The notes under the pieces are model-generated. The model searched no databases. It had not been told where the DNA came from and saw only the letters and a list, made by a program, of their open reading frames with translations. This document shows positions 23,616 through 31,943 of a stretch of 64,000 nt of DNA, one piece after another. The stretch lies in the NCBI RefSeq assembly GCF_000812865.1, contig NZ_JSYL01000001.1, forward strand, positions 496,001-560,000, read 5' to 3'. Both the position numbers and the translations under genes were made by a program. The DNA comes from Kaistella jeonii. GTDB taxonomy: Bacteria; Bacteroidota; Bacteroidia; Flavobacteriales; Weeksellaceae. Within the stretch, counting starts at the first letter, position 1; each line of letters begins with the position of its first letter.

Positions 23616-23681
23616 AAGCCTCAAAACAAAATCTTCTACCTTATGTATTTTATGTAAATTTGAAGCTATGACCTTTTTAAA

Positions 23682-24023
23682 ATGAAACTAAATCTACCAG
23701 ACAAACTTTACTATTCCATCGGTGAAGTCGCAAAAGCATTTGATGTGAACGCTTCGCTTATCCGGTATTGGGAGAAAGAATTCCCCATCATTAAGCCTAA
23801 AAAAAATAAAAAAGGGAATCGCTATTTTACGCCGGAAGACATAAAAAATCTAAAAATCATTTACCATCTCGTTAAAGAGAAAGGCTATACTTTAGATGGT
23901 GCCCGAATTGCAGTGACGACTAATTCTAAAATCTCCGAAACAGTGAGTATGATTGACCGACTGGAATTTGTAAAAGCAGAATTACAAAAATTAAAAGATT
24001 CTCTGGTGGAAAAACCCGAATAA
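23682..24023 (+). CDS. MerR-family transcriptional regulator
   Basis: A 113-aa regulator. The MerR winged-helix domain covers residues ~10-78 (YYSIGEVAKAFDVNASLIRYWEKEF, in parts, then GNRYFTPEDIKNLKIIYHLVKEKGYTLDGARI). The C-terminal ~30 residues form a coiled coil (MIDRLEFVKAELQKLKDSL) for dimerisation. It has no ligand-binding domain, so it belongs to the short MerR class whose inducer is unknown. It lies between the DbpA-like helicase and an HhH protein, both on the same strand; the spacing of 66 and 85 bp does not prove an operon. Confidence 0.85.
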   Translation: MKLNLPDKLYYSIGEVAKAFDVNASLIRYWEKEFPIIKPKKNKKGNRYFTPEDIKNLKIIYHLVKEKGYTLDGARIAVTTNSKISETVSMIDRLEFVKAELQKLKDSLVEKPE

Positions 24024-24085
24024 AATGGGTTAATTCACTATGTCAAAAGGGTAATTTTACCCTCGATTTTTTTCTTGAATGAGCT

Positions 24086-24093
24086 TATGTTTG
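24086..24093 (+). promoter_or_regulatory. -7 promoter element of the HhH protein gene
   Basis: TATGTTTG is a perfect TAnnTTTG match. It overlaps the first in-frame ATG (24079), making the ATG at 24109 the likely start with a very short leader. Confidence 0.5.
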
Positions 24094-24108
24094 CATAAAT
24101 ATAACGCC

Positions 24109-25515
24109 ATGAGTTTCCACATACAATTCTCCGCCGCCAAAAATTACTTTTTAGGATTCGCCACTTCCGGGACGATCCTCTTTTCAAGTTTACTTTATTT
24201 TAACAGCAAAAATCAACCTTCCTCCTCTCCCACTTTTAAGACTGAAGAGTATATAGCTTCAGAAAAATTTCCTTTAAAAGAATTTAATCCAAATAAATTA
24301 ACAGAAGAAGGCTGGGTAAAACTAGGATTTACAGAAAGGAAAGTTGCGACCATTTTGAAATACAAAGAAGTAGTCGGTGGAAATTTTACATCAAAAGCAC
24401 AACTCAAAAAATGTTATGCGATCTCCCCAGAGAAATTTAATGAACTGGAAGCTTATATTTTGTTGCCCGAAACTGGTTCATCTTCTTATAAAAGCTATTC
24501 TTCAGGTGGATATAAAAGTTCTGGCAACTATTCCAACAATTACAAGACTTTTAAGAAAAAAGACCTCATCATTCCAGGGAAATTTAATCCTGATAACTTT
24601 AGTGTAAATGATTTTGTAAAAATGGGTTTTACCGAAAACCAGGCCACTTCCATTTTGAAATATAAAAATTATTTAGGCGGAAGTTTTTTAAGCAAAGAAA
24701 AGTTCAAAGCTTGTTTTATGATCAGTGAGGAAAATTATCGCAAAATGGCACCTTATATCTTACTGCCGGAAAATACGCCAGAAAACTATTCGCCCTCTTC
24801 AAAATTTAAAAGCACAACTACTGAAAAAGCAAAAACCGCCTATCAAAGTTTTGATCCAAATACGACTGATTTTGAAGGTTGGAAAAAATTAGGTTTCTCA
24901 GAAAAACAAGCACAAGTAATTTTAAATTACCGGGACAGAAATTTGAAAGGCAGTTTCAAAAACATGGAGGAGATAGCAAGTTGTTTCGTTATTTCTCCAG
25001 AAAAAATGGAAGAAATCAAACCTTATATGATTTTAAATCCTGAAAATTTTAAAACTATCTCTTCAAAGAAACAAGAAGGAAATTACACTTCCGAATCCAA
25101 AGCATCTTCTGTAGAAGCAAAAACAGATTTTTCAAAAATTGATTTGAATCAAATTACATTTAAACAAATGGTCGAATTTGGTTTTGATGAAAAGAGCGCC
25201 GCAATGATGCTGAGTTTCCGTAAGAAATTAGGAGGTTTTGCAAACACGCAGCAAATTATCGACACGTATGAAATTGATAAAAATTTAGCTCAAAAATTGA
25301 TCGCTATTGCAAGACTGGATCAATCGAAAATCGTGAAATATACTTTATCAGACGCCCCAGAAGAATGGCTGAAAAATCATCCTTATTTTAAATATTCTGC
25401 AGATAAAATCATCTACATTCGAAGTACATCACCGAACAATAAGAAAATCTTCAACTTTATTAAAGTAAAGCCTGAATATGAAGCGAGAATGAAATTATAT
25501 TTGGCTCAAGATTAA
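24109..25515 (+). CDS. four-repeat helix-hairpin-helix (ComEA-like) protein
   Basis: A 468-aa protein with an N-terminal hydrophobic anchor (NYFLGFATSGTILFSSLLYF, ~10-29). Four homologous HhH units follow, each about 60 residues: FNPNKLTEEGWVKLGFTERK, FNPDNFSVNDFVKMGFTENQ, FDPNTTDFEGWKKLGFSEKQ and IDLNQITFKQMVEFGFDEKS. Each is followed by a KYK/RKK helix and a KA-Y-IS turn. Low-complexity Ser/Tyr/Lys linkers separate them. ComEA-type HhH domains bind double-stranded DNA non-specifically, and single-copy forms serve DNA uptake. Whether this anchored tandem form acts in DNA uptake or elsewhere is unknown. Confidence 0.75.
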   Translation: MSFHIQFSAAKNYFLGFATSGTILFSSLLYFNSKNQPSSSPTFKTEEYIASEKFPLKEFNPNKLTEEGWVKLGFTERKVATILKYKEVVGGNFTSKAQLKKCYAISPEKFNELEAYILLPETGSSSYKSYSSGGYKSSGNYSNNYKTFKKKDLIIPGKFNPDNFSVNDFVKMGFTENQATSILKYKNYLGGSFLSKEKFKACFMISEENYRKMAPYILLPENTPENYSPSSKFKSTTTEKAKTAYQSFDPNTTDFEGWKKLGFSEKQAQVILNYRDRNLKGSFKNMEEIASCFVISPEKMEEIKPYMILNPENFKTISSKKQEGNYTSESKASSVEAKTDFSKIDLNQITFKQMVEFGFDEKSAAMMLSFRKKLGGFANTQQIIDTYEIDKNLAQKLIAIARLDQSKIVKYTLSDAPEEWLKNHPYFKYSADKIIYIRSTSPNNKKIFNFIKVKPEYEARMKLYLAQD

Positions 25516-25529
25516 ATTTCTCCAAAAAG

Positions 25530-25560
25530 AAATCCCATCAAAACGAACCGATGGGATTTT
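25530..25560. terminator. bidirectional terminator between HhH gene and endonuclease gene
   Basis: The stem AAATCCCATC (25530-25539)/GATGGGATTT (25550-25559) has a 10-nt loop and lies between convergent genes. Confidence 0.75.
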
Positions 25561-25579
25561 GTGAAATATAGAAGTTTAT

Positions 25580-27451
25580 TTATTTTTTAATAAACTTCAC
25601 CGCTTGATCATCAAGCTGTAGAATATAAACTCCAGTTTTCAACTGATGAACATCTAAAGTGTTTTTATTCTTAAATGGTAAATTTTCCTGAAGGATCAGT
25701 TTTCCAGAAATATCAATCACCGAAATGTTTTTAATTTTTTCAAGTTGAACCCCTTTAACAGATAAAATATTTCCTATAACCGGATTCGGATATATAGAAT
25801 ATGCATTTTCTATATTAAGATTTACATTTGAAGCAGCTAAACTTCCTATATTCTGGCAATAATCTGAAGGGTAAGTTTTCCATTCTGAAAGATCAAAGGT
25901 TTTGGTAGGTTGACCAACAGAGGGCAATCGATATAACGATACATTCCCTAAAGTTGAGAAATTATTAACCCCATAAGTTCCTACACTTTCTACAGTTGAG
26001 GTAAGGTATTTAAGTTCAATGTAATTGCTTCCATCATAAGTCATTTGCGGTGCATCTGAAACAAATCTCGCCTGATCATTGGTGATGCATGAAAAATTCG
26101 ATTTTGGATTCAAAACAACGAAAGTTTCATTATTTGCGACTGTTCCTTCCAATTCAAAAGGTGCAGGAGAATAGTAATTTGTACCGCTGTAATACTGAAT
26201 ATTCAAACGGTATTTACTCATATTAACAGGATGTCCTGTTTTATTGGTAATTTCCAGGGCTTTGTTATCACTTGTTCCTTCCAGATATTTTGTAATCATT
26301 AAATCCTGCGCATAAACATCAGAATCCAGAGTAGTTACCGGTAATAAATTACTTTCAGCAGACTCCATGTAACTACTGTTGTAAGCTTTTACCGTATAAT
26401 TATAAGTAGTTGACGGCGTGAGGTGATCAATTATAATAGTGTTAGTTCTGCTGTAATCTACATAAACTCCGTTTTGGTAAATTTTATAACCCATTACATT
26501 TGTATCTGCAGACGGAGTCCAGTTTAAATTAACAAAATAAGCGCTGGTTTGTGAGCTGGCCAAATTTGAAGCAGCTTGTGGAGCGACAGTCGCGGGAGTT
26601 TGTGACCAGATCAAATTTACCCATTCAGGATGATCGATAAAAGGATTTCTGTTTTTCTGAATGTTATAAACTGCGTTGTTTCTGTCAATTTCCTTCTGTG
26701 AAACGGGATCTTGATTATTCCATTGGAGCAACATGGCAATGTACCAGTTTTCAAAAGCTTTTTCTTCCGTTCCATCTAAAGGACTCGTGTCATTTGCGGG
26801 CGAAGTTCCATTATAGAAATTAAAAGAGTTGAGTTTACCTTCATATCGAACAGCGAAATATAATAAGCTTCTTGCGATGTCGCCTTTAAACTCATTAATT
26901 GGCTCATACACTCTTCCTGTATATCCGGAATTTGGCGTGCCGTTTTTATTAATTTTAGAACCGTTGGTAAACAACCAGTAATTAGTTGTTCCCGCCATTC
27001 CGTAAGGATAATTACTTCTCAGCTGATTAATTCTTGCATCAGTTGGGATCACAAAAAACAAATCTGAATACATCGGATAATTACTGTTAAAAGAACTTTG
27101 CGGCATCATATGCTCTCTGTTCCAACCCAAACCTTCCGCATTTGCAGAACCGATCATTTGCGCACTGGTATAATGATAAGCGGTGGTTCCTGTTGGATTA
27201 TTAGAATACATATCTAATAAAATGGTCGTATTCGACGCATCATAATCATAATATTTATCAACATCGGTCTGGTTGTAAAAATTCTGCAGATCACCATAAT
27301 GCCAGCTGATTGTTTTTTTGGCAATAATATCGTGAAGTTTTGACTTCAGAGAGTAACCTGTCAAAGTTGAGGTTCCATCATAATATCCTGATGGAATCTG
27401 AGCAAATCCTATACAAGGAATTAAAAGACAAAAAAATAGAATTCTTTTCAT
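25580..27451 (-). CDS. T9SS-secreted endonuclease I family nuclease with Fn3 and lamin-tail domains
   Basis: A secreted nuclease, 623 aa from the ATG at 27451. The chosen start gives a clean signal peptide (MKRILFFCLLIPCIGFAQ); an upstream in-frame ATG (27496) would spoil it. The endonuclease I domain spans ~20-285, with the catalytic block GWNREHMMPQSSF (~105-117). A fibronectin type III domain follows (~295-385, LNWTPSADTNVMGYKIYQNG), then a lamin-tail domain (~390-520, KALEITNKTGHPVNMSKYRL) and the T9SS type A domain (SIYPNPVIGNILSVKG). The likely role is degradation of extracellular DNA for nutrients or biofilm turnover. Confidence 0.92.
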   Translation of the reverse strand: MKRILFFCLLIPCIGFAQIPSGYYDGTSTLTGYSLKSKLHDIIAKKTISWHYGDLQNFYNQTDVDKYYDYDASNTTILLDMYSNNPTGTTAYHYTSAQMIGSANAEGLGWNREHMMPQSSFNSNYPMYSDLFFVIPTDARINQLRSNYPYGMAGTTNYWLFTNGSKINKNGTPNSGYTGRVYEPINEFKGDIARSLLYFAVRYEGKLNSFNFYNGTSPANDTSPLDGTEEKAFENWYIAMLLQWNNQDPVSQKEIDRNNAVYNIQKNRNPFIDHPEWVNLIWSQTPATVAPQAASNLASSQTSAYFVNLNWTPSADTNVMGYKIYQNGVYVDYSRTNTIIIDHLTPSTTYNYTVKAYNSSYMESAESNLLPVTTLDSDVYAQDLMITKYLEGTSDNKALEITNKTGHPVNMSKYRLNIQYYSGTNYYSPAPFELEGTVANNETFVVLNPKSNFSCITNDQARFVSDAPQMTYDGSNYIELKYLTSTVESVGTYGVNNFSTLGNVSLYRLPSVGQPTKTFDLSEWKTYPSDYCQNIGSLAASNVNLNIENAYSIYPNPVIGNILSVKGVQLEKIKNISVIDISGKLILQENLPFKNKNTLDVHQLKTGVYILQLDDQAVKFIKK

Positions 27452-27618
27452 TACTAAAAATTTTGGATTGCTAAAGTAGATAATTAAGTACATCAAAAAG
27501 TACTTTTCATATTAAACTTTAGAGAAATTATAATTTCAAACTGATGATTATCTAAATGAACCAATCACAGCATAACATTTTTCTTAAAAAAAGTGTTTTC
27601 AGACTAGAGCATTTTAAT

Positions 27619-27626
27619 TAACTTTG
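27619..27626 (+). promoter_or_regulatory. -7 promoter element of the acyl-CoA dehydrogenase gene
   Basis: TAACTTTG matches TAnnTTTG, 16 bp before the ATG at 27643. No clear -33 TTG is present. Confidence 0.5.
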
Positions 27627-27642
27627 AAAACAAATATTTGAT

Positions 27643-28782
27643 ATGAATAGTGATACTTTACACAACATTAATATGATCGCAGAAACTGCGAGAGACTTCG
27701 CAGAAAAAAAGATCAGACCGAACATTATGGATTGGGACGAAAGCCAGACTTTTCCCGTAGAATTGTTCCACGAATTAGGAGATATGGGTTTTATGGGAAT
27801 TGTAATTCCCGAAGAATATGGTGGTTCCGGATTAGGTTACCATGAGTATGTGACGATTTTAGATGAGATCTCACAGGTTGATCCTTCTATCGGATTGTCT
27901 GTTGCGGCACATAATTCACTTTGTACAAATCATATCTATGAATTTGGAAGTGAAGAACAAAGACACCGCTGGTTGCCTCAATTAGCTTCCGGAAAAGTAA
28001 TCGGAGCATGGGGTTTAACTGAACATAACACAGGATCTGATTCTGGTGGCATGAGTACAACTGCTGTGAAAGATGGCGATGAATGGATCATCAATGGTGC
28101 TAAAAATTTCATCACCCACGCTATTTCCGGTGACATTGCAGTCGTTATGACCAGAACAGGAGAAAAAGGAGAAAAAAATAATTCTACAGCTTTTGTTATA
28201 GAAAAAGGAACACCTGGTTTTACTTCCGGTAAAAAAGAAAATAAATTAGGAATGCGTGCTTCCGAAACTGCAGAACTTATCTTTGATAATGTAAGAGTTT
28301 CAGATGCAAACCGTTTAGGAGAAGTTGGTTCAGGATTTAAACAGGCTATGAAAATTTTAGATGGTGGTCGTATTTCTATCGCTGCCTTAAGTTTAGGTAC
28401 AGCAAGAGGAGCTTACAAAGCAGCTTTAAAATATTCACTGGAAAGACATCAGTTCGGTAAAGCGATCAATCAATTCCAGGCGATCAATTTTATGCTTGCA
28501 GATATGGCGACAGAAATTGATGCTGCTGAACTTTTAATTCAACGTGCTTCAAATTTGAAAAATGCAAAACAACCGATGACTAAGGAAGGCGCAATGGCAA
28601 AACTATACGCTTCTGAAGCTTGTGTAAGAATTGCGAACAACGCTGTTCAGGTTTTTGGCGGCTACGGTTACACGAAAGATTTCCCGGCTGAGAAATTCTA
28701 CAGAGATTCAAAATTATGTACGATTGGCGAAGGAACTTCCGAAATCCAGAGACTGGTTATTGGAAGAGAAATTTCAAAATAG
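27643..28782 (+). CDS. acyl-CoA dehydrogenase
   Basis: An FAD-dependent acyl-CoA dehydrogenase that introduces the alpha-beta double bond in beta-oxidation or amino-acid catabolism, 379 aa, full length. The N-terminal helical domain has MGIVIPEEYGGSGLGYHEY (~53-71), and the middle beta domain has GAWGLTEHNTGSDSGG (~117-132). The C-terminal domain has DGGRISIAALSLGTARGAYKAAL and QVFGGYGYTKDFPAEKFYRD. The catalytic base is Glu363 in GEGTSEIQR. Chain-length specificity cannot be told. It is a single gene with its own -7 box and terminator. Confidence 0.93.
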   Translation: MNSDTLHNINMIAETARDFAEKKIRPNIMDWDESQTFPVELFHELGDMGFMGIVIPEEYGGSGLGYHEYVTILDEISQVDPSIGLSVAAHNSLCTNHIYEFGSEEQRHRWLPQLASGKVIGAWGLTEHNTGSDSGGMSTTAVKDGDEWIINGAKNFITHAISGDIAVVMTRTGEKGEKNNSTAFVIEKGTPGFTSGKKENKLGMRASETAELIFDNVRVSDANRLGEVGSGFKQAMKILDGGRISIAALSLGTARGAYKAALKYSLERHQFGKAINQFQAINFMLADMATEIDAAELLIQRASNLKNAKQPMTKEGAMAKLYASEACVRIANNAVQVFGGYGYTKDFPAEKFYRDSKLCTIGEGTSEIQRLVIGREISK

Positions 28783-28804
28783 CAACTGCAATTTTATGAT
28801 ATAC

Positions 28805-28832
28805 AAAGCACCTTTTTAAGGTGCTTTTTTTT
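28805..28832 (+). terminator. terminator of the acyl-CoA dehydrogenase gene
   Basis: The perfect 10-bp stem AAAGCACCTT (28805-28814)/AAGGTGCTTT (28818-28827) has a 3-nt loop and a T8 run. Confidence 0.85.
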
Positions 28833-28876
28833 GTGTTCAAATTTTTATTAATTTTATAATAACAAAAACTACACAA

Positions 28877-29320
28877 ATGACAACTGAAAACAAAACCGAG
28901 AAAACATCGATTGCCGTCACGATTACCGCAATTGCGACCTTAATGACTGCATTAGGAGGATTAATTTATGCACTGAAATCACCTTTGCCAAATTCATTGC
29001 CTGACAACAAAGATCCCGTATATCTTGTAGAAAATATCGAAAAAATATACCACGGAAATGTGGGGAAAGCAGAAGCTACTTTTAAATTATCTTTTGACAG
29101 TAAATCTACAGCCGTCAAAGGAACTTACTCCTATGATAAAAAACAAGACCAATTATATGAACTTTCCGGAATCGCGATGAAGGATGATCTGCATCTGAAT
29201 GAATTAACAAAAGGGAATATTTCGGCAAACTGTGTTTTAAAAAAAGGAAATGATGGATGCTTCAGCGGGAAAATGTTCAATAATGATGGCAGAGTTTTAC
29301 CCATGAATATTTGTGAATAA
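28877..29320 (+). CDS. hypothetical membrane-anchored protein
   Basis: A 147-aa protein with one N-terminal hydrophobic segment (SIAVTITAIATLMTALGGLIYAL, in parts, ~11-33) and a soluble C-terminal domain of ~110 residues (YHGNVGKAEATFKLSFDSKS, GTYSYDKKQDQLYELSGIA, SGKMFNNDGRVLPMNICE). The beta-strand-like pattern suggests a small barrel domain facing the periplasm. I recognise no family. The gap of ~165 bp after it contains no structure that I can support. Confidence 0.65.
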   Translation: MTTENKTEKTSIAVTITAIATLMTALGGLIYALKSPLPNSLPDNKDPVYLVENIEKIYHGNVGKAEATFKLSFDSKSTAVKGTYSYDKKQDQLYELSGIAMKDDLHLNELTKGNISANCVLKKGNDGCFSGKMFNNDGRVLPMNICE

Positions 29321-29463
29321 AATAGAAATTTAAAGTTATTCGTTTCCTGCCTAAAAGTTTTTAAATAATCCTCGTGAGGGAAAATTTAAAAGATTTCTGC
29401 CATGAATAATGCTTAAATAAACATTGTTTTCTTGAGCCATTTCAATTTATTAAACTGAATGTT

Positions 29464-29471
29464 TATCTTTG
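29464..29471 (+). promoter_or_regulatory. -7 promoter element of the MazG-like gene
   Basis: TATCTTTG fits TAnnTTTG, 16 bp upstream of the ATG at 29488. Confidence 0.45.
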
Positions 29472-29487
29472 TTCAAATTAAAATTTA

Positions 29488-29955
29488 ATGGAAAAAATAG
29501 ACTCGCTGAATCAGGTTGCAGAATTTCACAAAACCTTTAATGCTCCGATTTTAGAAAAACCCCAAATTCCGTCCAAAGAAAGATGCGAATTGAGAGTTTC
29601 CCTTTTGCAGGAAGAATTAAATGAATTGAAAGCAGCCATTGCCGATAATGATATGGTAGAAATTGCCGATGCTTTATGCGATCTCCAGTATGTTTTAAGT
29701 GGCGCGGTTTTAGAATTTGGTTTGGGTGAAAAATTTCCAGAACTTTTCAATGAAGTTCAGCGATCTAATATGTCGAAAGCTTGCTCCAGTCAAAAGGAAG
29801 CAGATGAAACCATCGAATTTTATAAAGAAAAAGGAGAAGATGCTTTTTCGGAGAAATCTGGTGAAAAGATTAATGTTCATCGGAAAACGGATCACAAAGT
29901 TTTAAAAAACAAATACTATTCTCCTGCCGATTTAAAAACAATTTTAGAAAATTAA
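29488..29955 (+). CDS. MazG-like all-alpha NTP pyrophosphohydrolase
   Basis: A 155-aa member of the all-alpha NTP-PPase superfamily, predicted to hydrolyse (d)NTPs or a related nucleotide to the monophosphate and pyrophosphate. The metal-binding pattern EExxE-ExxD is visible: Glu42, Glu43 and Glu46 in QEELNEL, then Glu58 and Asp61 in VEIADALCD. The C-terminal extension (ETIEFYKEKGEDAFSEKS, NKYYSPADLKTIL) is typical of the flavobacterial HAD/MazG-like group. A role in sanitising the nucleotide pool is an inference. The next gene follows after 30 bp. Confidence 0.8.
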   Translation: MEKIDSLNQVAEFHKTFNAPILEKPQIPSKERCELRVSLLQEELNELKAAIADNDMVEIADALCDLQYVLSGAVLEFGLGEKFPELFNEVQRSNMSKACSSQKEADETIEFYKEKGEDAFSEKSGEKINVHRKTDHKVLKNKYYSPADLKTILEN

Positions 29956-29985
29956 ATTTTTTAATTATAATTTTATCCCAACTCA

Positions 29986-30546
29986 ATGAAAAAGATATCT
30001 CAGGCTATATTTGCTGCAACAACTTTATTTCTAACCCTTCAATCTTGTAATACTAAAAAAATGGTCGTTAACAGAGAAGTTCAAACTACAAATGACGGAA
30101 AAATGCTTTTAGGACATCAAACCAAAAATCAATTACTGAAAGAACCTTACAGTGAATGGTACGTAAAAGAACACGATGAATATGCAATCGATCAAAATGC
30201 AATTGCAGACTTGAAAAAAGCAAAAATAAATACGTACAACATAACTTTGGTAATGGGAACCTGGTGTGAAGACAGCCACCGAGAAGTTCCGCGATTATTC
30301 AAAATTTTGGAAGCCGTAAATTATCCAGAGAACAAAATAAATATCATTGCGGTAAACCGTAAAAAAGAAGCTCCGGGTGGCGAAGAAGGTCCTTATAACA
30401 TTCAGAAAGTTCCCACAGTTATCGTGCAAAAATATGGCAAAGAAATTGGCCGGATTATTGAAAGTCCTCAATCAGGTTACCTCGAGAGAGACTTGGTTGA
30501 AATTCTAAAAAAAGACGATACCTCATTTAAAGATTTACTGAAATAA
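29986..30546 (+). CDS. thioredoxin-family lipoprotein
   Basis: A 186-aa lipoprotein: signal peptide with lipobox LQSC, lipidated Cys21. The thioredoxin fold spans ~80-180. The active-site position reads TWCEDSHRE with Cys94 but no second Cys, so it cannot act as a classical dithiol oxidoreductase; a single-Cys form is possible. The cis-Pro is in KVPTVIVQKYG. The downstream DUF4230 gene begins one base after the stop, so the two are translationally coupled. Confidence 0.78.
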   Translation: MKKISQAIFAATTLFLTLQSCNTKKMVVNREVQTTNDGKMLLGHQTKNQLLKEPYSEWYVKEHDEYAIDQNAIADLKKAKINTYNITLVMGTWCEDSHREVPRLFKILEAVNYPENKINIIAVNRKKEAPGGEEGPYNIQKVPTVIVQKYGKEIGRIIESPQSGYLERDLVEILKKDDTSFKDLLK

Positions 30547-30547
30547 A

Positions 30548-31159
30548 TTGAAAACAAACAAAACAATCATAGCGTTCGTTTTAGGAGCTGCGGCAATGCT
30601 GCTCCTATTTTTAATCTGGAATGCGATCACAAAAAAATCGGAAGACAAAGTTCAAAACGACTATTACATCATCACCAATCAAATAACAAAAATGAATAAA
30701 CTGGTGGTTATGGAACAGGATTTTTCGAGCATGCAGAAAACCAAAATTTCTTCGGAGCTTTTAGGTGGAATGCTGCCAAAAATTGAAAAAGAATTGATCA
30801 CTTTTACAAAGACTAATGCACAGGTTTCTTATGACCTCACCAAAATGAAACTCGAAGTCGATTCGATCAACAAAAAATTGATCATCAAAGAGTTGCCAAA
30901 TGCAGATATAAGAATTACGCCCAGTGTAGAAATTCAGTCGCTCGACGATTCTTTCTTCAATCGTTTTGATGAAAAAGATTTCCAGAAAATTACGAAATCG
31001 GCAAAAGATAATGCTTACAAAAGCGTGAATCAAAATCGACTCCGCGACGAAGGCAGAAAGCAATTGTTAGAAAATCTTGACAATATTTTTGTTTTAGCCA
31101 AAGCGCTGAATTATAAAATTGAAGATAAAACCGGTCAAATTGATGTTTCCAAACTTTAA
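30548..31159 (+). CDS. DUF4230 domain-containing protein, TTG start
   Basis: A 203-aa protein with one N-terminal membrane anchor (IIAFVLGAAAMLLLFLIW, ~6-23) and the DUF4230 region (YIITNQITKMNKLVVMEQDF, KLEVDSINKKLIIKELPNADI, SLDDSFFNRFDEKDF). The function is unknown; the family is widespread in Bacteroidetes and Firmicutes. The only start that fits is TTG at 30548, one base after the stop of the thioredoxin gene, so translational coupling is probable. A hairpin terminator follows at 31249. Confidence 0.8.
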   Translation: MKTNKTIIAFVLGAAAMLLLFLIWNAITKKSEDKVQNDYYIITNQITKMNKLVVMEQDFSSMQKTKISSELLGGMLPKIEKELITFTKTNAQVSYDLTKMKLEVDSINKKLIIKELPNADIRITPSVEIQSLDDSFFNRFDEKDFQKITKSAKDNAYKSVNQNRLRDEGRKQLLENLDNIFVLAKALNYKIEDKTGQIDVSKL

Positions 31160-31248
31160 AATTGAAACAAAACATTCCAAAGAAAGTTAAAGAAAGCAGT
31201 AAAATTTTTAGACTTAAATTCTGTTTTGAAAACGGACGACACATTCAT

Positions 31249-31280
31249 AAAAGCGAAAATTATTTTTTTTCGCTTTTTTA
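31249..31280 (+). terminator. terminator after the DUF4230 operon
   Basis: The stem AAAAGCGAAAA (31249-31259)/TTTTCGCTTTT (31267-31277) has a 7-nt loop and a T-rich tail. Confidence 0.75.
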
Positions 31281-31382
31281 ATGTTAAAGTATTACTAAAG
31301 TCTAAAACCAGTCCTCGAATGTCATAAGATTTGCATACTATATGTGAAGCATACTTTTTCACTAATTTTAAACATTTGAGTC

Positions 31383-31736
31383 ATGACCTACAATATAATA
31401 GGAATTTTTCCAACTATCGATGAGGCGATTTCTGCAGCAAACCGACTGAAAAAAGCAGGCTTCATAAAACAGTTTCCTGGTTTTACGAGGAACACAAAGT
31501 TTCACCCAGAATCTTTAGTCGAAGATCATTTTCTTGATGAAAATGAGATTACGGTTTATACGCCAAACTTGAACCGCGCGCATAAAGCAAAAAATATTTT
31601 GATGAAATTTGGTGCTGATATCAAAAAAGCAACAGGTATCTCCTATAAAAAAGATCAAAGTACTAACTCATCTGATTCATCATCTGTTCTTTTTCAAAAA
31701 AAAGGGAAGATGAATGAAAACGTAATAAAGAATTAA
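31383..31736 (+). CDS. YflT-like general stress domain protein
   Basis: A 117-aa protein that begins MTYNIIGIFPTIDEAISAANRL, the general-stress-protein (YflT/heat-induced, PF11181-like) domain. A second half, EITVYTPNLNRAHKAKNILMKFGADI, resembles the end of that domain. The C-terminal tail is Ser/Asn/Lys-rich and probably disordered. It is a short paralog of the 176-aa protein at 35244-35774 (MAYTIVGMFPTTEDADEAS). Both flank an M4 peptidase gene and a 63-aa hydrophilic protein. Function is unknown; stress induction is inferred from the family. Confidence 0.7.
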   Translation: MTYNIIGIFPTIDEAISAANRLKKAGFIKQFPGFTRNTKFHPESLVEDHFLDENEITVYTPNLNRAHKAKNILMKFGADIKKATGISYKKDQSTNSSDSSSVLFQKKGKMNENVIKN

Positions 31737-31943
31737 ATTTTCTGCTGCTCAAATATTTCTAATTTTCACAATATTTAATTTCCTCTCCTTATTTAAAGAA
31801 AGGAAATTTTTTTTCAAGTACTAATAATTTGAATTCTGACTCTGCATATTTAATAAAAACTAAACTTGGTCGAAATTTATTCTCAATTTTATAAGAAGAC
31901 ATTAAAATAATTATTAATTTTACACCACATTAAACCAATAGTT

